A DNA stretch of 64,000 nt. It comes from Georgenia subflava. GTDB lineage: Bacteria > Actinomycetota > Actinomycetes > Actinomycetales > Actinomycetaceae. The position numbers and the translations under genes were made by a program. Shown piece by piece: positions 49,424-58,169 of the stretch (the first letter of the stretch is position 1; every line of letters begins with the position of its first letter). The stretch lies in assembly GCF_009193155.1 (NCBI RefSeq), contig NZ_VUKD01000001.1, positions 248,001-312,000 of the forward strand. The letters run 5' to 3'. Under the pieces are notes generated by a model. That model was not told the DNA's origin, did not search any database, and saw nothing but the letters and a program-made list of their open reading frames with translations.

Positions 49424-51427
49424 ATGGCTCGACTAGCCGAATACCGCCAGTTCCTTACGCCGATTGCCGTGATAGCCATCGGCTGGTCCCTGTTCCAGCT
49501 CTACGCCGCCGCCCAGGGCGCTCCGCACGCGATGCTCTTCCGTCCGCTCCACGTGGTGCTCGGGATGGCTCTTGTATTCGCGATCTATCCTGCGCGGAAG
49601 AGCTACCGCAGACGCGTCGACTCCGCCTCGGAGGAAGAGCTTGAGGACGCCCCCGTCGGAAGCCCTGCCCCCCGGTGGCTCACCGGCATGGACGTAGTTC
49701 TCGTGGCGCTCTCGCTCGCTATCGGCGCGTACTACGTACTGAACTCAACTCGCATCTCCGAACGAGTCACCTTCCTGGACGAGGTGACGGTGACGGACCA
49801 GATTGTCGGGCTCTTGCTCATCGTCCTCGTCCTCGAGGCGTGCCGCCGTATCGTCGGACTCAGCCTCTCGATCGTGGCCGTCGTCTTCCTCGCCTACCAG
49901 CTCTGGGGCGACCAGCTCGGCGGCCTGCTGCGCCACCGTGGACTGAGCTTCGACCGGTTCATTGACTTGCAGGCCCTTTCTCCGCAGGGGCTCTTCGGTG
50001 TCCCGGTCGGTGTCTCCGCCGAGTACGTCTTCTACTTCATCCTGTTCGCGGCCTTCCTCGAGGCATCTGGCGGCGGCAAGCTGTTCATTGATCTCGCACT
50101 GGCCGTCACCGGGCGTGCACGAGGTGGCCCGGCCAAGGCAGCGATGGTCGCGTCGGCGCTCATGGGATCAATCAACGGCTCCGCGGTCGCAAACGTCGTC
50201 GGCACCGGCGTATTCACGATCCCGCTCATGAAGCGCACCGGCTACCGACCGCGGTTCGCTGCCGCGGTCGAGGCGATGGCCTCCACCGGCGGCCAAGTCC
50301 TCCCGCCAGTGATGGGCGCTGGCGCATTCATCATGGCGCAGATGATCGGGTGGGACTACCGAGCTGTCGCGCTGGCCGCCCTTGTGCCTGCCCTGCTCTA
50401 CTTTGTCGCCGGGTACTTCATGGTGCACAAGGAGGCGCAGCGCGCCGACCTCAGGCCCGTCGCGCCCGAAGAGCGAACGAGCATGCGCGAGGTCGTCGGC
50501 CGCCTGCACCTGCTCATCCCTCTCGCCTACCTCGTCTACATGATCCTTGCCGGCCGGTCCCTCATGACTGCGGCCTTCCAGGCTCTCGTTGTCGCTGTGG
50601 TGGTCAGCTTCCTCCGGCGCGCCACGTGGCTGACGCCGGCAGCCATCCTGAAGGCGCTGCAGGTCGGCGCACAGCGTTCGGTAAATGTCGCTCTGCCGAC
50701 GGCAGTCGCCGGGGTCATCGTCGGCGTCGTCATCCAGACCAATCTGGGTCTGCGGTTCACCGAGCTCGTCCTCGCCTTGTCCGGCGGGCTCCTGGTTCCG
50801 GCCCTGGTCATCACGATGATCGGTGCAATCGTGCTCGGACTGGGCATGCCGACGACGTCGGCCTACATCATGGGGGCCGTCCTACTCACTCCCCCGCTCA
50901 TCGAGCTCGGCGTCCCAGCGATCGCCGCACACCTGTTCATCTTCTACTTCGCCTGCATGTCCATGCTGACGCCACCGGTCGCTCTTGCTGCTTTCGCCGC
51001 AGCGGGGATCGCCGGCAGTCCCCTGCACCAGACGGGACTCACGGCGTTCAGGATCAGTCTCGCTGCTTACCTCATCCCGTTCGCCTTCGTGCTCTCCCCC
51101 GCTCTCCTTCTACAGGAGGGGCTGCTAGCGGCACTGTGGACAGGCACGACGGCCCTGCTCGGTACATACGCTTTGGCCGCAGCCGTCATCGGCTTCCAAA
51201 GCCGCTCGCTGAAACTTTGGGAGCGCACGTCGTACTTCGCCGTGGCATTGCTTCTCGTCTATCCGGGGGTCGTCAGCGCAGTTGGTGTTGCCGCACTCGC
51301 CGCCCTTGTCCTTACAGCCAAAGTCCGCGGGGACAGCGGGCGGACCGGCGGCCCAGACCTGACCAGCCAGACCCCACCACCAGTCGCCCAACCGCTCAAC
51401 GCGACCTCGGGCAGCAAGGAGCTGTGA
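49424..51427 (+). CDS. TRAP transporter fused 4TM/12TM permease (TAXI type)
   Basis: 667 residues from ATG 49424. Fused small and large TRAP permease: an N-terminal four-helix part (residues about 1-180, with the acidic linker ASEEELEDAPVG) and a DctM-like part from about 190. Key TRAP motifs: ASGGGKLFIDLALAVTG, ANVVGTGVFTIPLMKRTGY, and GLGMPTTSAYIMGAVLLTPP near the C-terminus. TAXI-type systems use a TAXI binding protein, here encoded at 55153. It imports an organic acid with Na+. First gene of the accessory operon; codon use looks less GC-extreme than in surrounding genes. Confidence 0.9.
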   Translation: MARLAEYRQFLTPIAVIAIGWSLFQLYAAAQGAPHAMLFRPLHVVLGMALVFAIYPARKSYRRRVDSASEEELEDAPVGSPAPRWLTGMDVVLVALSLAIGAYYVLNSTRISERVTFLDEVTVTDQIVGLLLIVLVLEACRRIVGLSLSIVAVVFLAYQLWGDQLGGLLRHRGLSFDRFIDLQALSPQGLFGVPVGVSAEYVFYFILFAAFLEASGGGKLFIDLALAVTGRARGGPAKAAMVASALMGSINGSAVANVVGTGVFTIPLMKRTGYRPRFAAAVEAMASTGGQVLPPVMGAGAFIMAQMIGWDYRAVALAALVPALLYFVAGYFMVHKEAQRADLRPVAPEERTSMREVVGRLHLLIPLAYLVYMILAGRSLMTAAFQALVVAVVVSFLRRATWLTPAAILKALQVGAQRSVNVALPTAVAGVIVGVVIQTNLGLRFTELVLALSGGLLVPALVITMIGAIVLGLGMPTTSAYIMGAVLLTPPLIELGVPAIAAHLFIFYFACMSMLTPPVALAAFAAAGIAGSPLHQTGLTAFRISLAAYLIPFAFVLSPALLLQEGLLAALWTGTTALLGTYALAAAVIGFQSRSLKLWERTSYFAVALLLVYPGVVSAVGVAALAALVLTAKVRGDSGRTGGPDLTSQTPPPVAQPLNATSGSKEL

Positions 51428-51429
51428 AC

Positions 51430-52620
51430 ATGACTATCGATTTCTCGAAGCCAGAAGTGGTTGTAGCCGGAGCTGGACCCGTCGGCATGACGACGGCCCT
51501 CATGCTCGCACGCAGTGGAGTGAGCGTCACCGTGCTGGAGGCGGGACCTGACCTGAGCACTGAGTCGCGAGCCTCGACGTTCCACCCGCCGACTCTCGAG
51601 ATGCTCGACGAGCTCGGGCTGGCTGACGACCTGCGGGCACAGGGCATAGACGTTCCGGCATTCCAGCACCGCGACCGCAAGGAGGGACTGATCGCCGAGT
51701 TCGATCTCGGCACACTGGCCGAGGAGACTCGGTTCCCGTTTCGAGTGCAATGCGAGCAGAGCAAGCTGACCCGGATCATCCTCGAGAAGTTGCGCGACCT
51801 CGACAACGTCGATGTGCGCTTCGACGCAACGGTGTCCGACGTGCGCCAAGATGCGGATTCCGTGACCGTCTCTCTCGCCGACGGACGCACCGTCACGAGT
51901 ACCTACCTCGTCGGTGCCGACGGCGCCAGCAGCGCCGTCCGACGTTCGCTGGGTGTCGGGTTCGAAGGTGAGACCTATCCCGAGCGCTACCTGGTCATCT
52001 CGACGACCGAGGACATCAAGGCATGGATGCCTGACATCTCCTACGTCAACTACATCTCCGACCCGAGCGAGTGGGTCGTGCTCCTTCGCACCCCGCAGCA
52101 CTGGCGGGCCATGTTCCCCGTCCGCGAGGGGATGAGTGACGACGACGCGCTTCGCCCTGACAACGTCCAGCGGCTCATGCGCACCATCGGTGAGCGACCC
52201 GGAGGTTGGCCGATCCTCCACACGACCCTCTACCGCGTCCATCAACGGGTCGCCGACTCCTACCGCGTGGGCCGGGTCTTCCTCGCGGGGGATGCCGCAC
52301 ACATCAACAACCCGCTCGGCGGGCTGGGTATGAACAGCGGCATTCACGATGCCTACCTCCTTGCTGACCTTCTGGTACGCCACATCCAGGGACGGATCGA
52401 TGACGCCGGCCTTGACGAGTACGACTCACGGCGTCGCGACGTGAGCAGGCGATACGTCGCGGTCGAGACGGACAAGAACTGGCGCCGGATCCGCGAGCGG
52501 GACGAGGCGCAGCGTCAGCATCACTTCGCGGAACTGCGGGAGATCGCGGCCGACCCGATTACGCACCACGAACACGTCCGCAAGACGTGCATGGTCGCCG
52601 AGCTGGCAGGTGCGCGGTGA
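51430..52620 (+). CDS. FAD-dependent monooxygenase (group A, PHBH-like)
   Basis: 396 residues from ATG 51430, two bases after the permease stop. Rossmann GAGPVG (14-19), the DG motif GADGASSAVR (about 160) and the GD motif RVFLAGDAAHINNPLGGLGMN (in part, about 280) mark a flavoprotein hydroxylase of the 4-hydroxybenzoate hydroxylase class. It uses NAD(P)H and O2 to hydroxylate an activated aromatic or N-heteroaromatic ring; some members (MHPCO) also open the ring. In this operon it probably performs the first step on the imported substrate. Confidence 0.9.
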   Translation: MTIDFSKPEVVVAGAGPVGMTTALMLARSGVSVTVLEAGPDLSTESRASTFHPPTLEMLDELGLADDLRAQGIDVPAFQHRDRKEGLIAEFDLGTLAEETRFPFRVQCEQSKLTRIILEKLRDLDNVDVRFDATVSDVRQDADSVTVSLADGRTVTSTYLVGADGASSAVRRSLGVGFEGETYPERYLVISTTEDIKAWMPDISYVNYISDPSEWVVLLRTPQHWRAMFPVREGMSDDDALRPDNVQRLMRTIGERPGGWPILHTTLYRVHQRVADSYRVGRVFLAGDAAHINNPLGGLGMNSGIHDAYLLADLLVRHIQGRIDDAGLDEYDSRRRDVSRRYVAVETDKNWRRIRERDEAQRQHHFAELREIAADPITHHEHVRKTCMVAELAGAR

Positions 52621-52650
52621 CGTCACCGAACCATGGAGGGGGATCTGGCC

Positions 52651-53268
52651 ATGGGTGTTAGGAGCGATACCTACGAGTGGCTCAAGGGCCATATCGCCAC
52701 ACTGCCGCGAGACAAGGGGACCTTCCTCACCGAGACCGAGGTTGCGCAAGCCGCCGGTGCCTCACGCACGCCGGTCCGCGAGGCACTCATGCGGCTCGAG
52801 TCTGAGGGGCTCATCGAGCGCATCCCGCGCCGGGGTGCGTACGTGCCACCCCTGCCCGACTCCGAGATCCGGGCTGTGATGGAGGCCCGTCAGATGATCG
52901 AGGTCTGGACGGTCGAACAGCTGCTCAGCCGTGGAGCGGACTTCGACCTCGCGGAGGTCGAGAGCCTCCTGGTCCGACAGACTGAGAACTGGTCTGACCC
53001 GGTTACCTTCATCGAACTCGACCGTGACTTCCACTCGCATCTCGTCGCAGCATCCGGCAACGCCGTCGTCAACCAGTTCTACTCCGAGCTGCGAGACCGA
53101 CAACTCCGGATGGGCGTCTACGCCGTCACCGGTGCCGAGCACCGAGCCACCAAGGTGGTCGAGGAACACCGAAGGATTGTCGATGCGATCCGAGCCCGCG
53201 ACGTCGCGGCCGCGCGGAAAGCGACAACAGAACACCTGCTCAACACGCTGGAGGCGATGCTCCGATGA
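52651..53268 (+). CDS. GntR family regulator with FCD domain
   Basis: 205 residues from ATG 52651, with GGAGGGGG spaced about eight bases upstream (ATG 52633 is possible but has no site). Winged helix-turn-helix with FLTETEVAQAAGASRTPVREALMRL, then an FCD effector domain from about residue 70 containing the metal/acid ligands D and H of ELDRDFHSHLV and EEHRRIVDAI. It probably responds to the imported acid and controls the TRAP operon. It overlaps the amidase gene by four bases. Confidence 0.9.
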   Translation: MGVRSDTYEWLKGHIATLPRDKGTFLTETEVAQAAGASRTPVREALMRLESEGLIERIPRRGAYVPPLPDSEIRAVMEARQMIEVWTVEQLLSRGADFDLAEVESLLVRQTENWSDPVTFIELDRDFHSHLVAASGNAVVNQFYSELRDRQLRMGVYAVTGAEHRATKVVEEHRRIVDAIRARDVAAARKATTEHLLNTLEAMLR

Positions 53269-54098
53269 CGCAACCACAAGACTCAGGCCCAATGCGGATC
53301 GGGCTGGTACAGGTCGCCAGCCCGGACGGTGAGTCCCCAAAGGACCGCCGTGCCCGGGTCGCCGACATGATCCGCTCAGCCGAGCCGTGCGACCTCTATG
53401 TCTTGCCGGAGCTGTGGGCCGCCGGCTACTTCTCGTTCGACGAATACATCGCCCGGGCGGAGCCACTGGATGGACCGACCGTCAGAACGCTCGCCGGTGT
53501 TGCTGCCGAGCGGGATGCCTTTCTCCACGTCGGGAGCCTCCTCGAGGACCGAGACCAGGGGCGCGTGAGGAACACGGCCGTCCTCCTCGACCGTAGCGGC
53601 ACACCGGTGTCCAAGTACTCCAAGATCCACGTCTTCGGATACCAATCCGCCGAGTCGCAGCTGCTCGAGCCCGGTGACAAGGTCGAGGTCACACCGACCG
53701 AATACGGCACAGTGGCATCGACGACGTGCTACGACCTGCGGTTCCCGGGGCTCTGGCAGCTCCTGTCCGAGCTCGGCACCGAGATCGCCGTCGTGCCGGC
53801 GGCGTGGCCGGCCGCACGCCTGGCGCACTGGAAGCTCTTCACATCCGCGCGCGCCGTCGAGCACCAGATGTTCGTCATCGCATGCAACGCGGCTGGGACT
53901 CAGCACGGCACGTTGCTCGGCGGTCACAGCCGGGTCGTCGATCCCTGGGGTGAGGTCGTCCTCGAGCTCGGCGCCGACGAGGAGGTCGGAATCTGCGAGA
54001 TCGATCCCGGTCAGGTTTCCGTCGTCAGGCGCGAGTTCCCCGTTCTCGCCGACCGACTGCCGTCGTACCAGATGTCACAGCAGAAGGAGAACGTATGA
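53265..54098 (+). CDS. Carbon-nitrogen hydrolase (nitrilase superfamily amidase)
   Basis: 277 residues. The E-K-C triad of the nitrilase superfamily is visible: E49 in LYVLPELW, K120 in KYSKIHVFGY and C155 in TTCYDLRFPGLW. The glutamate/histidine-rich FGYQSAESQLLEPG loop suggests an amide or carbamoyl substrate rather than a nitrile. It cleaves a C-N bond of an intermediate, giving ammonia. It overlaps the gntR stop and the DUF2848 start by four bases each, so the enzymes are co-translated. Confidence 0.88.
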   Translation: MTQPQDSGPMRIGLVQVASPDGESPKDRRARVADMIRSAEPCDLYVLPELWAAGYFSFDEYIARAEPLDGPTVRTLAGVAAERDAFLHVGSLLEDRDQGRVRNTAVLLDRSGTPVSKYSKIHVFGYQSAESQLLEPGDKVEVTPTEYGTVASTTCYDLRFPGLWQLLSELGTEIAVVPAAWPAARLAHWKLFTSARAVEHQMFVIACNAAGTQHGTLLGGHSRVVDPWGEVVLELGADEEVGICEIDPGQVSVVRREFPVLADRLPSYQMSQQKENV

Positions 54099-54766
54099 AG
54101 CTCGTCGAACTCGACCTCGATACGGTGCGACGCACCCGCGTTGTGGTCGCTGGCTACACCGGTCGGGATGAGGCGCAGGTGCGCCACCACATCGAGGAAC
54201 TCGCCCGCATCGGGGTCGCGCCGCCGGCGAACGTTCCTGAGTTCTATCCCATGCCCGATGGAGCGCTCACCTTCGGTACTGACGTCGACGTAGACGGCGA
54301 CCGAACTTCGGGCGAGGTTGAACCGGTTCTCGTCCGGCTTGGCGGCAAGCTCCATCTCGCGCTCGGGTCGGACCACACCGATCGTGCCCGTGAGGCGGCG
54401 GAAGGCGTGGCTGTGTCGAAGGCCTGCTGCCCCAAACCGCTCGCCCGATACGCACTCGCATGCGACGCAGCGGAGCTCGACGCCGTCTGGGACGGTATCG
54501 AGCTGTCTGGTCTGATCGACGGGGATCCCTACCAAGAGGGCGTAGCCGCGGCCCTCCGTCCCCTGACCCAGATCCTCGCGGCGCTCGACGACCGAGACGG
54601 TACGGCAGGCGAAGACCTTGTGCTTTATGGCGGCACGGTTCCGCTCATCGGCGGTGACTTCCGCTACGGCGACGCTTGGAACTTCTCACTCACCGTGGCG
54701 GAGCACCGCCTCACCCTCGACTACCGCACCCGCGTGCGTGCGACCGAAGGAGCGACGCATGGCTAA
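54095..54766 (+). CDS. DUF2848 family protein
   Basis: 223-residue member of the DUF2848 family. Conserved blocks seen are AGYTGRDEAQVRHHIEELA, TSGEVEPVL, LGSDHTDR and SKACCPKPLAR. The family has a fumarylacetoacetate-hydrolase-like fold and is uncharacterised to my knowledge. It could hydrolyse a C-C or C-N bond in a ring-opened product. Genes for a nitrilase-family enzyme and a cupin overlap it on both sides (4 and 8 bases). Function is unknown. Confidence 0.8.
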   Translation: MKLVELDLDTVRRTRVVVAGYTGRDEAQVRHHIEELARIGVAPPANVPEFYPMPDGALTFGTDVDVDGDRTSGEVEPVLVRLGGKLHLALGSDHTDRAREAAEGVAVSKACCPKPLARYALACDAAELDAVWDGIELSGLIDGDPYQEGVAAALRPLTQILAALDDRDGTAGEDLVLYGGTVPLIGGDFRYGDAWNFSLTVAEHRLTLDYRTRVRATEGATHG

Positions 54767-55151
54767 GGAAGAACTGGAGTTCTTTCCGACCGACACGGTG
54801 AAGTGGACAGCCTGCGAAGGAGCCGTCCCAGAGCTCACCGAGCGAGTTCTCACGTCCACCGGCAAGCCTGGCGTGGTCTCACGGATCCTTAGGTTCGCCC
54901 CCGGGACGGACACCAGTCCCAATGGCGCTCTGCGCCACGACTTCTGGGAGGAGGTCTACATCCTCGAGGGGTCCATGACTGACCTCCGTCTCGGGAAGAC
55001 CTTTACCGCCGGCGACTTCGCGTGCCGGCCCCCCGGCATGGAACACGGCCCTTGGACGACCGACGAGGGATGCCTCACGTTCGAGGTCCGCTACGACAGT
55101 CCGACCGCACCGCAGACGGGCAGTACGCACAACCCAGAGGAGAACAACTGA
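54759..55151 (+). CDS. Cupin domain protein
   Basis: 130 residues from ATG 54759, which overlaps the DUF2848 stop by eight bases. Single cupin barrel with the metal-binding motif H-x-x-x-E-E-x-Y in RHDFWEEVYILEG and the second histidine in PPGMEHGPW (ChrR/dioxygenase-like). It may be a small metal-dependent dioxygenase, an isomerase or a sensor. The tight coupling to catabolic enzymes favours an enzymatic role, but this is inference. Confidence 0.82.
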   Translation: MAKEELEFFPTDTVKWTACEGAVPELTERVLTSTGKPGVVSRILRFAPGTDTSPNGALRHDFWEEVYILEGSMTDLRLGKTFTAGDFACRPPGMEHGPWTTDEGCLTFEVRYDSPTAPQTGSTHNPEENN

Positions 55152-55152
55152 C

Positions 55153-56199
55153 ATGGCTTTGACCAGGACAATGAAGTCGATGGCCGTCGCGACGATCGCG
55201 ACAATGAGCCTCGCACTCGCAGCGTGCAGCGGGTCGAACGCCGATGGCGGCGACAGCGATACGGACGCCACCGGCTCTGGACCCACGGACCTGACGTTCG
55301 CCTCCCTGGACCAGGGCTCTGCCTGGTACAACTACGCCGTCAGCATGGGGCAGACCATCGAGCCCGAACTCGGCGAGGGCTCCGTGGTCGAGGTTCTGAC
55401 CTACGCGGGATCCATCGGAAACCCCGAGCTGGTCTCGACCGGTGAGGCGGACCTCGCCACCTCCTTCAGCGCAGTCACGTCGTGGGCGGTCAACGGCGAG
55501 GAGGGCACGCCGTTCGAGGGCAAGCAGATGGACAACATCCGGGTGCTCGTCAGCGGTCTTGACCAGTACTTCTTCGGGCCGATCACGACAGCGGGTTCAG
55601 GCGTCGAGTCATTGCGCGACGCTATCGAGGGCGAGAAGGGACTCGACCTGGTCAGCCAGCCGCGCGCGTCGCTGGGAGACGCAGGAACCCAGCTGGTCCT
55701 GCGTGCCTACGGCACCTCGGTCGAGGACATCGAGTCGTGGGGCGGGAGCTTCGACCCCACCAGCACCGACGTCGCGACGAATGCGATCCGCGACGGCAAC
55801 GCCGATCTGTGGATCCAGGCGATCACAGCGGGCCACCCCAATATCACCGAGCTCGCCGAGACGGCCGACATCCGGATCCTTGACATCGACGATGAGGCAG
55901 TGGCGGAGCTGGAGTCACTCGGGCTCGAGCCCGCGACGCTGCCCGGTGGCACGTTCCGGGGTCAGGACGACGACGTTCAGTTGCTCGGTTTCACGACAAC
56001 ACTCATCGCGTCCGAGGACATGCCGGAGGATGTGGCGTATGCGATCACCAAGGCTGTCGTGGAGAGCGCCGACCAACTCAAGAGCGCCAACGCAAGCATG
56101 AGTGCGTTCGACCCGGAGGCGGCCTGGCAGACAAAGGGCGGTGTGGAGCTGCACCCGGGCGCTGAGAAGTACTTCACTGAGGCCGGTCTGATGGACTGA
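55153..56199 (+). CDS. TAXI family TRAP transporter solute-binding lipoprotein
   Basis: 348 residues; lipobox LAAC after a short signal peptide. TAXI pattern: LTFASLDQGSAWYNYAVSMGQ and VLTYAGSIGNPELVSTGEADL, followed by the two-lobe body. TAXI proteins bind organic acids and feed the fused TRAP permease (encoded at 49424). It lies at the far end of the catabolic genes, six genes from its permease, an arrangement that supports one operon. A strong hairpin follows. Confidence 0.9.
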   Translation: MALTRTMKSMAVATIATMSLALAACSGSNADGGDSDTDATGSGPTDLTFASLDQGSAWYNYAVSMGQTIEPELGEGSVVEVLTYAGSIGNPELVSTGEADLATSFSAVTSWAVNGEEGTPFEGKQMDNIRVLVSGLDQYFFGPITTAGSGVESLRDAIEGEKGLDLVSQPRASLGDAGTQLVLRAYGTSVEDIESWGGSFDPTSTDVATNAIRDGNADLWIQAITAGHPNITELAETADIRILDIDDEAVAELESLGLEPATLPGGTFRGQDDDVQLLGFTTTLIASEDMPEDVAYAITKAVVESADQLKSANASMSAFDPEAAWQTKGGVELHPGAEKYFTEAGLMD

Positions 56200-56214
56200 C
56201 TCAGTGAGTCGCGC

Positions 56215-56244
56215 GGCCCCGGGTGCATACCGGCACCCGGGGCC
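56215..56244. terminator. Hairpin terminator after the TAXI gene
   Basis: A perfect 12-bp stem (GGCCCCGGGTGC/GCACCCGGGGCC) with a six-base loop starts 15 bases after the TAXI stop. The MFS gene downstream therefore probably has its own promoter or is read through. Confidence 0.82.
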
Positions 56245-56271
56245 ATTGCACGAGATGAGAAGGGAGCGACG

Positions 56272-57417
56272 ATGGGGCACAAGAATGCCGTTGTGGCTGC
56301 ATATGCGACAACTGCCCTCGGTGTCTCGGGCGTCTCGTTGCTCGCTCCCGTACTGCCTGAGCTAGCCGCCAGATATGGCGTTGATGTCGAGGCGATGGCG
56401 CTGTTCCAGACCGCCGTCATGGTTCCGGGAATCCTCACAGCGGCTCTCGCCGGCGCATTGGCTCCGCGGGTCGGCCTCGCCCCGGTGCTCCGTTCCGCAC
56501 TCCTCATCTACGGCTTCGGCGGCATCAGCCTCCTCGTGGTGGATAGCTACCCGCTCGCGCTTCTCCTCCGTCTGGTGCAAGGGGTCGGTGGCGGTGGCCT
56601 GGTCGCGATGTCCTTCCTTCTCATCGCTAGGGCGGGTCCGGGCCAACGGTTGGCCGCCACGGGTCGCAACGCAGCTGTCATTAGCACGATGATGCTGCTG
56701 CAACCTCTGCTCGGATCAAGCCTCGGAGCGATCAGCCCGGTTGCACCCTGTGCCTTCTACGGCCTGGCGATAGTGGCCGCAATGGTCGTCCCCGGACTTG
56801 CGTCCGCTCAGACAGCGCCGCCGGTGCAGCATTACCGGCGCTCCACCCGGATTCCTGGACAGGTCATGTGGGTGCTGATCATGACGGTAGTCCTCAACAT
56901 CTTGCTCTTCGGGTGGTTATTACTGCTGACACCGCTCGTGCTGGACGCTGCCGGGGTCGGCATCAGTGCCCGTGGCTGGACCCTAGCGCTCCAGTCCGGG
57001 CTGGCCACGGTGGTGACTTTGGCCGTTGCACGGTGGCGAGAGGCAGGACGGTTCCGGCTCTTGCTCATCAGTGGCTGGGCCATCGGCGCTTCGATACTGC
57101 TTGGTTCATCGCTCGGACCTTCAGAACTCACGATCCCCCTCCTCATCGCTGCAGGGACGTTCTACGGCGCGGTCAATCCAACACTCGTCTCGTCGCTCTC
57201 TGGTGCAGAGGGCGGCAGGTGGCTCGGGTGGTGGCAAAGCTCTGCGCGTCTCGGCCAGGTGATCGGGCCTGTACTTGCGGGCACCCTGTACGCCGACATC
57301 GGTGGCGGACCGACGCTGGCGATCGGCGGCGTCCTGGCAGCCCTCGTTCTTGCGGTGGCCATCCTCTACAGGCGCCCGCACCATGCTTCTACAAGGCCGA
57401 TGACGCTGGGAAACTGA
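56272..57417 (+). CDS. MFS transporter
   Basis: 381 residues with about eleven or twelve hydrophobic segments; GAEGGRWLGWWQSSARLGQV late in the protein is typical of drug-exporter-like MFS members. No specific subfamily is recognised. The gene follows the TRAP-TAXI operon in the same direction, behind a hairpin. It could export a toxic intermediate or import a related substrate. Codon use resembles the operon before it. Confidence 0.85.
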   Translation: MGHKNAVVAAYATTALGVSGVSLLAPVLPELAARYGVDVEAMALFQTAVMVPGILTAALAGALAPRVGLAPVLRSALLIYGFGGISLLVVDSYPLALLLRLVQGVGGGGLVAMSFLLIARAGPGQRLAATGRNAAVISTMMLLQPLLGSSLGAISPVAPCAFYGLAIVAAMVVPGLASAQTAPPVQHYRRSTRIPGQVMWVLIMTVVLNILLFGWLLLLTPLVLDAAGVGISARGWTLALQSGLATVVTLAVARWREAGRFRLLLISGWAIGASILLGSSLGPSELTIPLLIAAGTFYGAVNPTLVSSLSGAEGGRWLGWWQSSARLGQVIGPVLAGTLYADIGGGPTLAIGGVLAALVLAVAILYRRPHHASTRPMTLGN

Positions 57418-57486
57418 CAACTCCCCCAGATTTCAGGTACGTAACTCAGCACTACGTGAATCATCGGTCCGGATAGCATCACCGGC

Positions 57487-57735
57487 ATGCCCGACGTCGA
57501 TCTCTTCGAGCACGAACCGGACCTGCCTCCGGCGAAGGTCAATGCCATCACCCTGATGGTGACGGGCACCGTGATCTGGATGGTCGCCACCGTGGTCGTC
57601 GCTGTCCTGGGGCTGATCAACTACCTGCCGGACGACCTGCTCGAGGTGTGCTTCGCCGGCCTCGGTCTCGGCCTTGTCGGCATCGGCTGGGGCTACGTGC
57701 ACGAGTACCGGGCGCGCCGTCGGCGGGTTGCCTGA
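57487..57735 (+). CDS. DUF2530 small membrane protein
   Basis: 82 residues. Two hydrophobic segments (LMVTGTVIWMVATVVVAVLG and VCFAGLGLGLVGIGWGYV) flanked by an acidic, proline-rich N-terminus (EHEPDLPPAKVNAI) and an arginine-rich C-terminus (RARRRR). This matches DUF2530, a small actinobacterial membrane protein of unknown function. It is probably a housekeeping gene bordering the accessory island. Confidence 0.8.
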   Translation: MPDVDLFEHEPDLPPAKVNAITLMVTGTVIWMVATVVVAVLGLINYLPDDLLEVCFAGLGLGLVGIGWGYVHEYRARRRRVA

Positions 57736-57775
57736 CGTCGAGCCTCAGGGCAGAGCGAGGCACTCTGGCCATCGC

Positions 57776-57825
57776 GACGGCCCTGTCCGTACTCAGGCCG
57801 GACGGCCCTGCCCGTACTCAGGCTG
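57776..57825. repeat. Two tandem 25-bp repeats
   Basis: Two adjacent 25-base copies (57776-57800 and 57801-57825) differ at two positions. The second copy covers the stop of the minus-strand small gene at 57818, so duplication may have altered or extended its end. Confidence 0.75.
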
Positions 57826-58033
57826 AGTGACGCTCCGCCTTGGAGAGCCTGACGATCCAGTCCGGAGTCTTCCGGCGCAGCCGCTTGTCGACGGTCACCT
57901 GCAGTTTAGCGGCCGACACCTCGCGAGGTGTGACAACGACCTGGCGGACGTTGTTGCCTACGCCGTCGCCGGCTTCCCGCCGGGGCTCAGGCCCTGTCTC
58001 CACGGACATGCCGTCCACCTCCTTCGTCTCCAT
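57818..58033 (-). CDS. Small hypothetical protein
   Basis: 71 residues from ATG 58033, with AGAGGA just upstream. Not recognised. A charged, glycine-rich N-terminus (METKEVDG, EPRREAGDG) is followed by a well-formed helical part, VTPREVSAAKLQVTVDKRLR, ending TPDWIVRLSKAE. The amphipathic helices and codon bias make it look translated. It sits downstream of the response-regulator gene and ends in the 25-bp repeat. Function unknown. Confidence 0.55.
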   Translation of the reverse strand: METKEVDGMSVETGPEPRREAGDGVGNNVRQVVVTPREVSAAKLQVTVDKRLRRKTPDWIVRLSKAERHSA

Positions 58034-58169
58034 TGTCGTCCTCTGCCGCAAGGTGAAGATTGCGACCAGTGCTGCGAAACGGCGACCACGGCGGTGCCCG
58101 CAGGGGCCAAAGCCCTGACCCATTCCACCCATTCGGGAAGGTTCACGACAACCATCGTGCACCAGCAGG

